DNA of 64,000 nt from Syntrophales bacterium (lineage in GTDB: Bacteria > Desulfobacterota > Syntrophia > Syntrophales > UBA2210): positions 1 to 64,000 of the forward strand of contig JALOBE010000006.1 of assembly GCA_023228425.1 (NCBI GenBank), in the 5' to 3' direction. The notes beneath the pieces were generated by a model, which worked only from the letters and a program-made list of their open reading frames with translations, searched no databases and was not told the DNA's origin. Shown here piece by piece: positions 40,149-46,963 of this stretch (within the stretch, counting starts at the first letter, position 1; each line of letters opens with the position of its first letter). Position numbers and translations under genes: made by a program.

Positions 40149-41891
40149 TCAGCCCGTTGCCCGCTGGGTGCCGTTGTTTTCGAACTGCATCGTAAACAGC
40201 CGGTGGTACTCTCCCCGCTTCGCTATGAGACCGTCATGAGTACCTTGCTCCACGATGGCTCCATCATAGAGGACGACGATACGGTCGGCGTTTCGAATCG
40301 TCGACAGCCGGTGGGCGATGATCAAGGTCGTTCGCCCCTTCATAAGCGTTTCCAGGGCTTCCTGGACCTCCTTTTCCGAATCTGTGTCGAGGGAGGACGT
40401 GGCTTCGTCAAGTATGAGGATGGGGGCATTTTTCAGCAACGAGCGGGCTATGGAGATTCTCTGCCGTTCCCCGCCTGACAGCCTGACTCCCTGCTCGCCG
40501 ATGACCGTATCATAGCCCCGGGGCAGTTTCATGATAAACTCGTGGGCCTTGGCCGCCTGCGCCGCCCTGATGACATCATCATCGCTCCTGTCTATGTCGC
40601 CGTAGGCGATATTGTCGCGGACCGTATCATTAAAGAGGATGACCTGCTGGGTAACGATGGCGATCTGGTCCCGGAGAGAGCGGATCGTACTATCCCGGAT
40701 ATCGACTCCGTCGATGAGAATCGCCCCTTCCGTGACGTCGTAGAACCGGGGAATCAAGTTGACCAGGGTTGTTTTCCCCACGCCGCTCATGCCCACGAAG
40801 GCGACAACCTCACCGGCCCTGATGGTGAGGTCGATCCGCTTGAGTACCGGATCATCGCCGTAGCTGAAGGTTACATCGCGCAGTTCGATGGACCGCTTCA
40901 TGGGCGCGAGCATCTGCGCCCCCTCGCGGTCCTGAATCTCGGGAGCGCTGTCCATGAGGCCGAAAACCCTCTGGGCGGCAGCGATTCCCTGCTGGATGGT
41001 ATTATTGACGTTGGTGAGACGCTTGATGGGCTCGTAGAGGAGTATGAGGGCCGTCATGAAGGAAAAGAAGGTTCCCGGAGTTGAACGGCCCTGGATGACC
41101 TCGTAGCCCCCGTAGAGAACGATGGCAGCCACGCCGAGATGGCCGAGAAACTCCATAAGCGGGCTGGAGAGGGCACGGATGGAAACCGATTTCATGAACA
41201 GCCGGAAAAGGTTTTCATTTTCCCGGGCGAACCGCCGGCCTTCGTAGTCTTCCATGCCGAAGGCCTTGACGATGCGGGTCCCGGCGATGGTTTCCTGCAG
41301 GAGACTGGACAGAGTTCCCATGGTCACCTGGCTGTCGGTCGCCACGCGCCGCATTTTCTCGCCGAACATGACGATGGGATAGACGGCCAGGGGAAAGACA
41401 AAAATCGCTATCAGGGCCAGTTTCCAGTTCATGTAAAAGATGACGAAGGTGAGGGCCACCAGCATCAGGGAGTCCTTGAGAAGACTGGTTACCGCCTCGG
41501 ATACGGCCATCTGGATGAAGGTTACATCGTTGGTGATCCGGGACATGAGAGTCCCCGTGGGGTTCCGGTAAAAGAACGACAGGGACTGGCACTGTATGTG
41601 GTTGTAAAGATCGCTCCGCAGATCCGTCACAACCCGCTGCCCGATAAAGCTCATGAGGACGATCTGCCCGTAATTGCAGGCACCTTTGACGAAAGCGACA
41701 ACGAGAATGGCCAGTGCTATGACGGCCAGCTTCGAGGCGTCCCTGTTGACGAAAATATCGTCGATCACGGGTTTCACCAGGTAGGCCAGGGCGGCCGTAG
41801 CGGCGCTGAGGCCGGCCATGCAGAGCAGGGCAATGACGAACTTGCCCAGGTGGGGACGGACCAGCCTGAGAAGACGGGTATAGAGTATCAC
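40149..41891 (-). CDS. msbA: Lipid A export ABC transporter, MsbA
   Basis: A 580-residue half-transporter: six membrane helices in the N-terminal 320 residues, then an ATPase domain with Walker A 'GMSGVGKTTLV', signature 'LSGGERQRISIARSLL' and Walker B 'ILILDEATSSLD' with the His switch 'LIIAHRLSTIRNADR'. MsbA flips core-lipid A across the inner membrane. The start ATG overlaps the lpxB stop (ATGA), and the position inside the lipid A operon supports the assignment over other type IV exporters. Confidence 0.95.
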   Translation of the reverse strand: MILYTRLLRLVRPHLGKFVIALLCMAGLSAATAALAYLVKPVIDDIFVNRDASKLAVIALAILVVAFVKGACNYGQIVLMSFIGQRVVTDLRSDLYNHIQCQSLSFFYRNPTGTLMSRITNDVTFIQMAVSEAVTSLLKDSLMLVALTFVIFYMNWKLALIAIFVFPLAVYPIVMFGEKMRRVATDSQVTMGTLSSLLQETIAGTRIVKAFGMEDYEGRRFARENENLFRLFMKSVSIRALSSPLMEFLGHLGVAAIVLYGGYEVIQGRSTPGTFFSFMTALILLYEPIKRLTNVNNTIQQGIAAAQRVFGLMDSAPEIQDREGAQMLAPMKRSIELRDVTFSYGDDPVLKRIDLTIRAGEVVAFVGMSGVGKTTLVNLIPRFYDVTEGAILIDGVDIRDSTIRSLRDQIAIVTQQVILFNDTVRDNIAYGDIDRSDDDVIRAAQAAKAHEFIMKLPRGYDTVIGEQGVRLSGGERQRISIARSLLKNAPILILDEATSSLDTDSEKEVQEALETLMKGRTTLIIAHRLSTIRNADRIVVLYDGAIVEQGTHDGLIAKRGEYHRLFTMQFENNGTQRATG

Positions 41892-43126
41892 GGGGCGCTC
41901 CTGTTCCGGAACGGGAGGATCTCCGGGCCCGCCGCTTGTGCCCCGCCGGGGCTTCTGATCCCCCGCTCCATAAGGTCAAGTGCCAGGGCGGCGGTCTTTA
42001 CCGCGGCCCCGGGTTCGCCCAGCATGGATTTTAACGCTTCCAGGTCACGGGAAACCTGTTCTCTCCGTCCCTCGCCGGTGAGAATGTCCAGGAGCCCCCG
42101 GGCTATCTTCCCGGGTTCGGCGTCCGCCTGGATGTATTCGGGGACTACCTCCCGGCCGGCGATGATGTTGACCAGTCCGATATGATCCACGGCGATGAAC
42201 ATTTTACCCAGGAGGTAGGACAGCGGGGACACCCTGTAGACGATAACCATGGGAACCCCGAGAAGAGCCGCCTCCAGGGTGGATGTGCCCGATGTGACGA
42301 TGGCCGCGTTGGACACTCCCAAGGCTTCGTAGAAACGTCCCTTTACAACCGTTACATCCAGGGGAATGTCCCGGCGGATCGCGTCGATTGTCTCCAGGGG
42401 AATTCCCTCGGCCAGGGGAAGCACGAACTGTGCGTCGGGTATGCTGCTGTCGAGAATCTGTGCCGCCTCGAGAATGCAGGGGAGCAGGGACGTGACTTCC
42501 CGTTCGCGGCTGCCCGGAAGCAGCCCGATGATGGTTCCCTCCGGCCGGAGTCCCAGGCGATCCAGTGCTTCGTTGCGGGAACAGGTCATGAGAACACGAT
42601 CCATGAGGGGGTGCCCCACAAAACGGGCATCCAGGCTGGTGGAGCGATAGATTTCTTCCTCGAAGGGCAGAATAACGGCCATGCGGTCCACGTATTGTTC
42701 CAGGAAGTGAATTCTTTTTTTCCGCCAGGCCCACACCTGGGGGCTGATGTAGTAAAAGACGGGAATGCCCAGGTTGTGCGCGAACCTGGCAAGGGGCATG
42801 TTGAAATCGGGGAAATCAATGAGGATGAGAAGAGAGGGGCGTTTTGTCCGCAGAAGACGTTTTATCTTCCGGCGGGCCCCGAGAATGACTCCCAGCTTCG
42901 GGAATACTTCCGTCAATCCCACCACGGCAAGTTCATTGGCGTGGTGTACCAGGGTCACGCCCTCCTTTTCCATCCTGTCGCCGCCTATTCCACAAACTCG
43001 CAGTGCCGGATCGACGGCCTTCATCTCCCGGACGAGCATCGATCCGTGGAGGTCCCCCGAGGCCTCGCCGGCAATAATGACAACGTCCTTGTTCGGTGCG
43101 GCAAAAGAATTGTTATAAGCTTCCAT
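41888..43126 (-). CDS. lpxB: Lipid-A-disaccharide synthase
   Basis: A 412-residue GT19 enzyme that condenses UDP-2,3-diacylglucosamine with lipid X. Signatures: 'VVIIAGEASGDLHGSMLVRE', 'LLILIDFPDFNMPLARFAHN', 'VFYYISPQVWAWRKKRI' and 'LPGSREREVTSLLPCILEAA'. The last approximately 30 residues extend beyond the usual end and are Pro/Gly-rich. It is 41 bases downstream of the oxidoreductase gene and overlaps msbA by four bases. Confidence 0.96.
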   Translation of the reverse strand: MEAYNNSFAAPNKDVVIIAGEASGDLHGSMLVREMKAVDPALRVCGIGGDRMEKEGVTLVHHANELAVVGLTEVFPKLGVILGARRKIKRLLRTKRPSLLILIDFPDFNMPLARFAHNLGIPVFYYISPQVWAWRKKRIHFLEQYVDRMAVILPFEEEIYRSTSLDARFVGHPLMDRVLMTCSRNEALDRLGLRPEGTIIGLLPGSREREVTSLLPCILEAAQILDSSIPDAQFVLPLAEGIPLETIDAIRRDIPLDVTVVKGRFYEALGVSNAAIVTSGTSTLEAALLGVPMVIVYRVSPLSYLLGKMFIAVDHIGLVNIIAGREVVPEYIQADAEPGKIARGLLDILTGEGRREQVSRDLEALKSMLGEPGAAVKTAALALDLMERGIRSPGGAQAAGPEILPFRNRSAP

Positions 43127-43167
43127 CGGTGATCACTGCCGTCCTGTACAGGGAGGTTCCATGATGT

Positions 43168-44115
43168 TCATGCCGGCACCCCGCTTCCGTCTTCCATTAC
43201 TTCAGCCACCCGAAGCGCCAGTTCGAGGGAGTTTCTTCCTTCCCTCCCCGACACCCGGGGAGGAGTCCGGGCAATGACGGACTGAACGAAATGCCGTATT
43301 TCAGCCTCCAGGGGATCGTGTTGCCCGATCTCTACGTCCCGCATGCTGATTTCCACGCCCCCCTGACCGTCGGGGTGTTTCTTGAGTGAAACGAGTTCGC
43401 GCTTGGCGTAATCCACTGAATGATACCCTTCAAACCCGAAAAACCGTATTTTCTGCAATTTTTTCCCCGTTACCCTGCTCGCGGTAATATTCGCCACACA
43501 GCCATTTTCAAAGGACAGCCTCACGTTCGCTATATCCACTTTATCGGACAGAACCGACACCCCGACGGCATCGACGGACCGTATCGGAGACGCGACAAAA
43601 GCGAGCACCAGATCGAGATCATGAATCATGAGGTCCAGTATGACATCTACATCGGTACCCCGGCTGTAAAAGGGATGCAGCCGATGGGCCTCGATAAAGA
43701 CCGGTCGTTCTATGATCTTCTCGAGAGCGATGACAGCCGGGTTGAATCGTTCTATGAACCCCACCTGCAGGATGCGGTCTCCCTGTTCGGCCGCCTCGAG
43801 CAGGTCGTCGGCCTCTTCGAGGGTCAGGGTCATGGGTTTTTCCAGAAGTACATCGACGCCGGCGGCCAGAAAATCCCGGGCGATGGCGTGGTGTGTCACC
43901 GTCGGGGTCGCAATGCTGACGGCGTCCACCTTTCCGATGAGGCGGCGATAGTCCGTGAAGCCTTCGCACCGGTAACGCCCGGCCGCCTGTTCCGTCCGGT
44001 CTTGCTGTATGTCGGAGACCCCCGCGATGACGCAGTCTTCAATCATCTCGTATTTCTGGAGATGGTAGGTCCCCAGGTGTCCGATTCCAACGACACCTAC
44101 CTTAAGCATACCCAT
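43168..44115 (-). CDS. Gfo/Idh/MocA oxidoreductase in the lipid A operon, GnnA candidate
   Basis: A 315-residue NAD(P)-dependent sugar oxidoreductase. The Rossmann fold opens 'MLKVGVVGIGHLGTYHLQKY'; the catalytic Lys is in 'DVLLEKPMTLTLEEADDLLE'; the C-terminal sheet domain has 'GFIERFNPAVIALE' and 'DLMIHDLDLVLAFV' (catalytic His region). Its place between lpxA and lpxB resembles that of GnnA, which oxidises UDP-GlcNAc at C3 so that GnnB can aminate it, giving lipid A with amide-linked 3-acyl chains. GnnB is not in the window, so this is a hypothesis. ATG 44115 has AAAGG eleven bases upstream; GTG 44127 is an alternative. Confidence 0.88.
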   Translation of the reverse strand: MGMLKVGVVGIGHLGTYHLQKYEMIEDCVIAGVSDIQQDRTEQAAGRYRCEGFTDYRRLIGKVDAVSIATPTVTHHAIARDFLAAGVDVLLEKPMTLTLEEADDLLEAAEQGDRILQVGFIERFNPAVIALEKIIERPVFIEAHRLHPFYSRGTDVDVILDLMIHDLDLVLAFVASPIRSVDAVGVSVLSDKVDIANVRLSFENGCVANITASRVTGKKLQKIRFFGFEGYHSVDYAKRELVSLKKHPDGQGGVEISMRDVEIGQHDPLEAEIRHFVQSVIARTPPRVSGREGRNSLELALRVAEVMEDGSGVPA

Positions 44116-44261
44116 GGCGCATGTCACCTTTCACAGCCATCATCGACAGAGAGCCTTGAAAACTATAGCGGCAGGAAAGCCTGAACGATAACCACAGTAA
44201 AGAACGATTTCCCGTCGTGATGCTCCTCGAAACGGCACAATGCAGTGGTCTCAGGCACTGT

Positions 44262-45035
44262 CTAACGGCATACTCCCCGTTGAGACTTTTCAAGAAACTC
44301 GATGAGGTGGTTCACTTCAGGAATCGCCTCCAGCTCATTTCTCACCCTCCCGATGGCGTCTTTCAACAGAAGCGAGGAACGGAAGAGTATCCGGTAGGCT
44401 TCTTTCAGAGTTTTTACCGTTTCCGGAGCAAAGCCCTTCCGCTCCAGACCGATCAGGTTGAGGCCGTAAAGCCTGGCCCGGTTTCCTGAAACGATCACAT
44501 AGGGAGGAACATCGCCGGCAACAGCCGAAGCGCCTCCGACCATGGCGTAGCTCCCGATGGAACAGAACTGGTGTATACCGGTCATGCCGCCGATGGTGAC
44601 ATGATCTCCGATGGTGACATGGCCGGCCAGGTTGGCCGCGTTGGCCATGACGACATTGTTCCCCAGGCTGCAGTTGTGGGCCACGTGGCAGTACGCCATG
44701 ATCAGGTTGTTGTCGCCCATGATGGTCATACCGATGTCGGCGGCCGTGCCCCGGTGAATCGTAACACACTCCCGTATGGTATTGTTGTTGCCGATGATCA
44801 CCTTGCACCGTTCTCCCCTGAATTTGAGGTCTTGCGGGTCCGCCCCCACGGAGGCGAACTGGAAGATGGAACAGCCGCTGCCGATCTCCGTGGGTCCCTC
44901 AATAACAACGTGGGGAGCGATTCGGGTATTCTCCCCGATCGACACGTCGGGTCCCACGACGCTGTAGGGACCTATTTCAACCCCCTCGGCGATGGCCGCC
45001 CGGGGGGAAATGATTGCGGAAGGGTGAATTTTCAT
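44262..45035 (-). CDS. lpxA: UDP-GlcNAc (or GlcNAc3N) acyltransferase
   Basis: A 257-residue left-handed beta-helix acyltransferase with hexapeptide repeats throughout the first 190 residues ('AIAEGVEIGPYSVVGPDVSI', 'NNNTIRECVTIHRGTA'), catalytic His in 'MAYCHVAHNCSLGNN' and the C-terminal helical bundle. It performs the first acylation of lipid A synthesis at the 3-position. Whether the acceptor is a hydroxyl or an amine (GlcNAc3N) depends on the neighbouring oxidoreductase. It is coupled to lpxD by an ATGA overlap. About 145 non-coding bases follow before the oxidoreductase gene. Confidence 0.96.
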   Translation of the reverse strand: MKIHPSAIISPRAAIAEGVEIGPYSVVGPDVSIGENTRIAPHVVIEGPTEIGSGCSIFQFASVGADPQDLKFRGERCKVIIGNNNTIRECVTIHRGTAADIGMTIMGDNNLIMAYCHVAHNCSLGNNVVMANAANLAGHVTIGDHVTIGGMTGIHQFCSIGSYAMVGGASAVAGDVPPYVIVSGNRARLYGLNLIGLERKGFAPETVKTLKEAYRILFRSSLLLKDAIGRVRNELEAIPEVNHLIEFLEKSQRGVCR

Positions 45036-46090
45036 TGAGTACCTGCCTCATTGTCGTTCATGCTCTGCAGAACCTGTTCGATCTGCTCAATTCTTGCGGC
45101 CAGATCCAGGAGCCGCTTTCTCATCTCCGGCAGCTGCGGAAGGGTGGCCTGCGTCCTCAACCATAGCCGGTGAGGCATCTGGCTGAACCCGGACATAACC
45201 GTTCCGGGGGGAACATTCTTGTGAATGCCGGTTTTGGCGGCCACCATGGCCCCGTCTCCCACCGTGATATGGCCCACAAGGCCGGCCTGTCCTCCCAGGA
45301 GGACTCCTCTCCCTATCCTGGTGCTGCCCGATATACCCACCTGGGCAACGACCACTGAACGCTCGCCGATCACAACGTTGTGGGCAATCTGCACCAGGTT
45401 GTCTATTTTGACACCCTCCTTGATCCAGGTGACCCCCAGGGTTCCACGATCGATGGTCGTGTTGGCGCCGATCTCGCAATCGTCGTCAATCCTGACGATC
45501 CCCACCTGGGGAACCTTGACGTTCCCGGTCCCGGGGCCGGCAAAACCGAATCCGTCGCTTCCCACCACGACACCGGCGTGCAGCACTACCCGCTTCCCTA
45601 TGATACATCTGCGGTAGATGGTGACGTTGGGATACAGAACCGAGTCCTCACCGATGACCGCGCCGTCCCCCACGACAACACCCGGGTAGAGTGTCACACC
45701 ACGATCCAGGCGGGCTGAGGATCCCACGCAGGACCCGGGGCAGATGGTCACGTTCTCGGCAATGGAAGCGTCCGGGGCGATGAAGGCACCTTCGCTGATC
45801 CCGGCGGGGGGGGCTTCATCCGGGTAGAGCAGGGTCAGGACCCGGGCCAGAGAAACGTAAGGGTCATCGACAACCACCAGGGGCTTCGGGGCAGCGGTGA
45901 TATCCCGCGGAACCAGAATGGCCGACGCGCCGGTTGTTGCGATGTCAGCCCGGTACCTGGGGTTTGCCACGAAGGTGAGATCCCCTTCCGATGCCTCTTC
46001 GATGCCCGAAACGGCCCGGATCTCAACGTCTCCGTCACCGATGACGAATCCTCCGAGAAATGATGCTATGTCACTGAGTTTCTTGTGCAT
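45032..46090 (-). CDS. lpxD: UDP-3-O-acylglucosamine N-acyltransferase
   Basis: A 352-residue LpxD. The N-terminal uridine-binding domain ('KLSDIASFLGGFVIGDGDVE', 'DLTFVANPRYRADIATTGAS') leads into a long beta-helix with catalytic His in 'KIDNLVQIAHNVVIGE', and ends in a helix. It adds the N-linked acyl chain, third step of lipid A assembly. fabZ, usually between lpxD and lpxA, is absent; the two genes overlap directly. Confidence 0.96.
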   Translation of the reverse strand: MHKKLSDIASFLGGFVIGDGDVEIRAVSGIEEASEGDLTFVANPRYRADIATTGASAILVPRDITAAPKPLVVVDDPYVSLARVLTLLYPDEAPPAGISEGAFIAPDASIAENVTICPGSCVGSSARLDRGVTLYPGVVVGDGAVIGEDSVLYPNVTIYRRCIIGKRVVLHAGVVVGSDGFGFAGPGTGNVKVPQVGIVRIDDDCEIGANTTIDRGTLGVTWIKEGVKIDNLVQIAHNVVIGERSVVVAQVGISGSTRIGRGVLLGGQAGLVGHITVGDGAMVAAKTGIHKNVPPGTVMSGFSQMPHRLWLRTQATLPQLPEMRKRLLDLAARIEQIEQVLQSMNDNEAGTQ

Positions 46091-46216
46091 ACAATGATTC
46101 TTTTCCGAACGGGCCCGTCCATAAGGGATGTCCGCGTATCAAAGATTTGTAGATGATGGGGAAGCAGTAACACAACGAGGCGTCCCCGTCTCAACAAGAC
46201 GGTGGCGCCCCTGGTG

Positions 46217-46245
46217 TGACGGGTTCAGGATCCGAACCCCCGTCA
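46217..46245 (-). other. Hairpin between ompH and lpxD
   Basis: TGACGGGTTC (46217-46226) pairs with GAACCCCCGTCA (46234-46245) with a two-base bulge, 20 bases after the ompH stop. There is no U-tract on the minus strand. It could be a partial terminator or an mRNA processing element inside the long run. Confidence 0.4.
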
Positions 46246-46265
46246 TCGATAGCCTGTCGTCCCGT

Positions 46266-46784
46266 TCAGCGGGCAACCTTGTTGAGGGCTTCAATAACCT
46301 TGCCGGTAATATCCTTTGCCTCGGAGGTAAAGAGCAGGCCCCCGGTTCCCACGTCAAATATCGCGGTATAATTCTCTTTTTTGCCGATTTCATTTATGAT
46401 CTTCTGGATTCCGGGAATCAGGAGCTGCGTCATCTGCTGCTCTCGCATCCTCATTTCTTCATTGGCGTCATCCACGAAACGCTTGTAATCGCGGAGCCGC
46501 TTCTGGAAATCAAGGTCCTTTTCCCGATAGGCTGATTCCGTCAGCACAGACCGCTGCTGTTCGAGTTCTTCCTGGGTTTTCTGCAATTCCCTCTCCTGCG
46601 CCTGGATCTGACCCTGCTTTTTCTCCACGAGTTTTCTGAATTCCAGGGCAGAACTCTTACCCGCTTCCGATTCCATGAAAATTCTCTGGATATCAACAAA
46701 AGCGATCTTTTCGGCCGCCACTGCGGTTGCGCCGGTCAGAACGAAGGCCGCCGCTATGCACATACAGACTACCAGGTTTCTCAT
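46266..46784 (-). CDS. skp: OmpH/Skp periplasmic chaperone
   Basis: A 172-residue exported protein with signal peptide 'MRNLVVCMCIAAAFVLTGAT' (cleavage after AVAA), start of the mature part 'EKIAFVDIQRIFMESEAGKS' typical for OmpH, a long coiled-coil arm rich in Glu/Gln/Arg, and 'QKIINEIGKKENYTAIFDVG'. Skp trimers hold unfolded outer-membrane proteins in transit to BamA, whose gene is directly upstream. AGGAG before ATG 46784 on the minus strand supports the start. Confidence 0.94.
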   Translation of the reverse strand: MRNLVVCMCIAAAFVLTGATAVAAEKIAFVDIQRIFMESEAGKSSALEFRKLVEKKQGQIQAQERELQKTQEELEQQRSVLTESAYREKDLDFQKRLRDYKRFVDDANEEMRMREQQMTQLLIPGIQKIINEIGKKENYTAIFDVGTGGLLFTSEAKDITGKVIEALNKVAR

Positions 46785-46835
46785 CGTTGTATTCCTCTCC
46801 TTGAAGCGAAATAGTTATTTTCCAGCCATTGTCAG

Positions 46836-46859
46836 CCCCCGGCCCTGCGCCGCCGGGGG
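46836..46859 (-). other. Hairpin between bamA and ompH
   Basis: CCCCCGG (46836-46842) pairs with CCGGGGG (46853-46859), a 7-bp all-GC stem with a 10-base loop in the 180-base gap after bamA. No U-tract follows on the minus strand. Confidence 0.4.
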
Positions 46860-46871
46860 TTCCCCGTACCC

Positions 46872-46906
46872 TGTAAGTTTTCCGGCTTGGTGCGAGTTCG
46901 TCAAAC
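46872..46906 (+). repeat. Relic of the dispersed intergenic repeat (copy C)
   Basis: The segment GTTTTCCGGCTTGGTGCGAG followed by TTCGTCAA resembles the right end of the elements at 10771-10970 and 62890-63010 (GTTTTTCG, then TTTGTGCGAGTTCATCAA). Only the last 35 or so bases match, so it is weak evidence of a third copy. Confidence 0.35.
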
Positions 46907-46963
46907 CTGCCGCATCAGGCGTTTGGAACACTCTTCGAGATACCAAAAAAGCGTGACACGGTA

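Noticed and set aside
44127..44262. A possible missing small gene between lpxA and the oxidoreductase
   Set aside because: No frame gives a product with a start, ribosome binding site and recognisable sequence; treated as a spacer.
46217..46245. A T-arm-like GGTTC...GAACC segment that suggests a tRNA
   Set aside because: The flanks do not fold into acceptor, D and anticodon arms; it is better explained as a simple hairpin.
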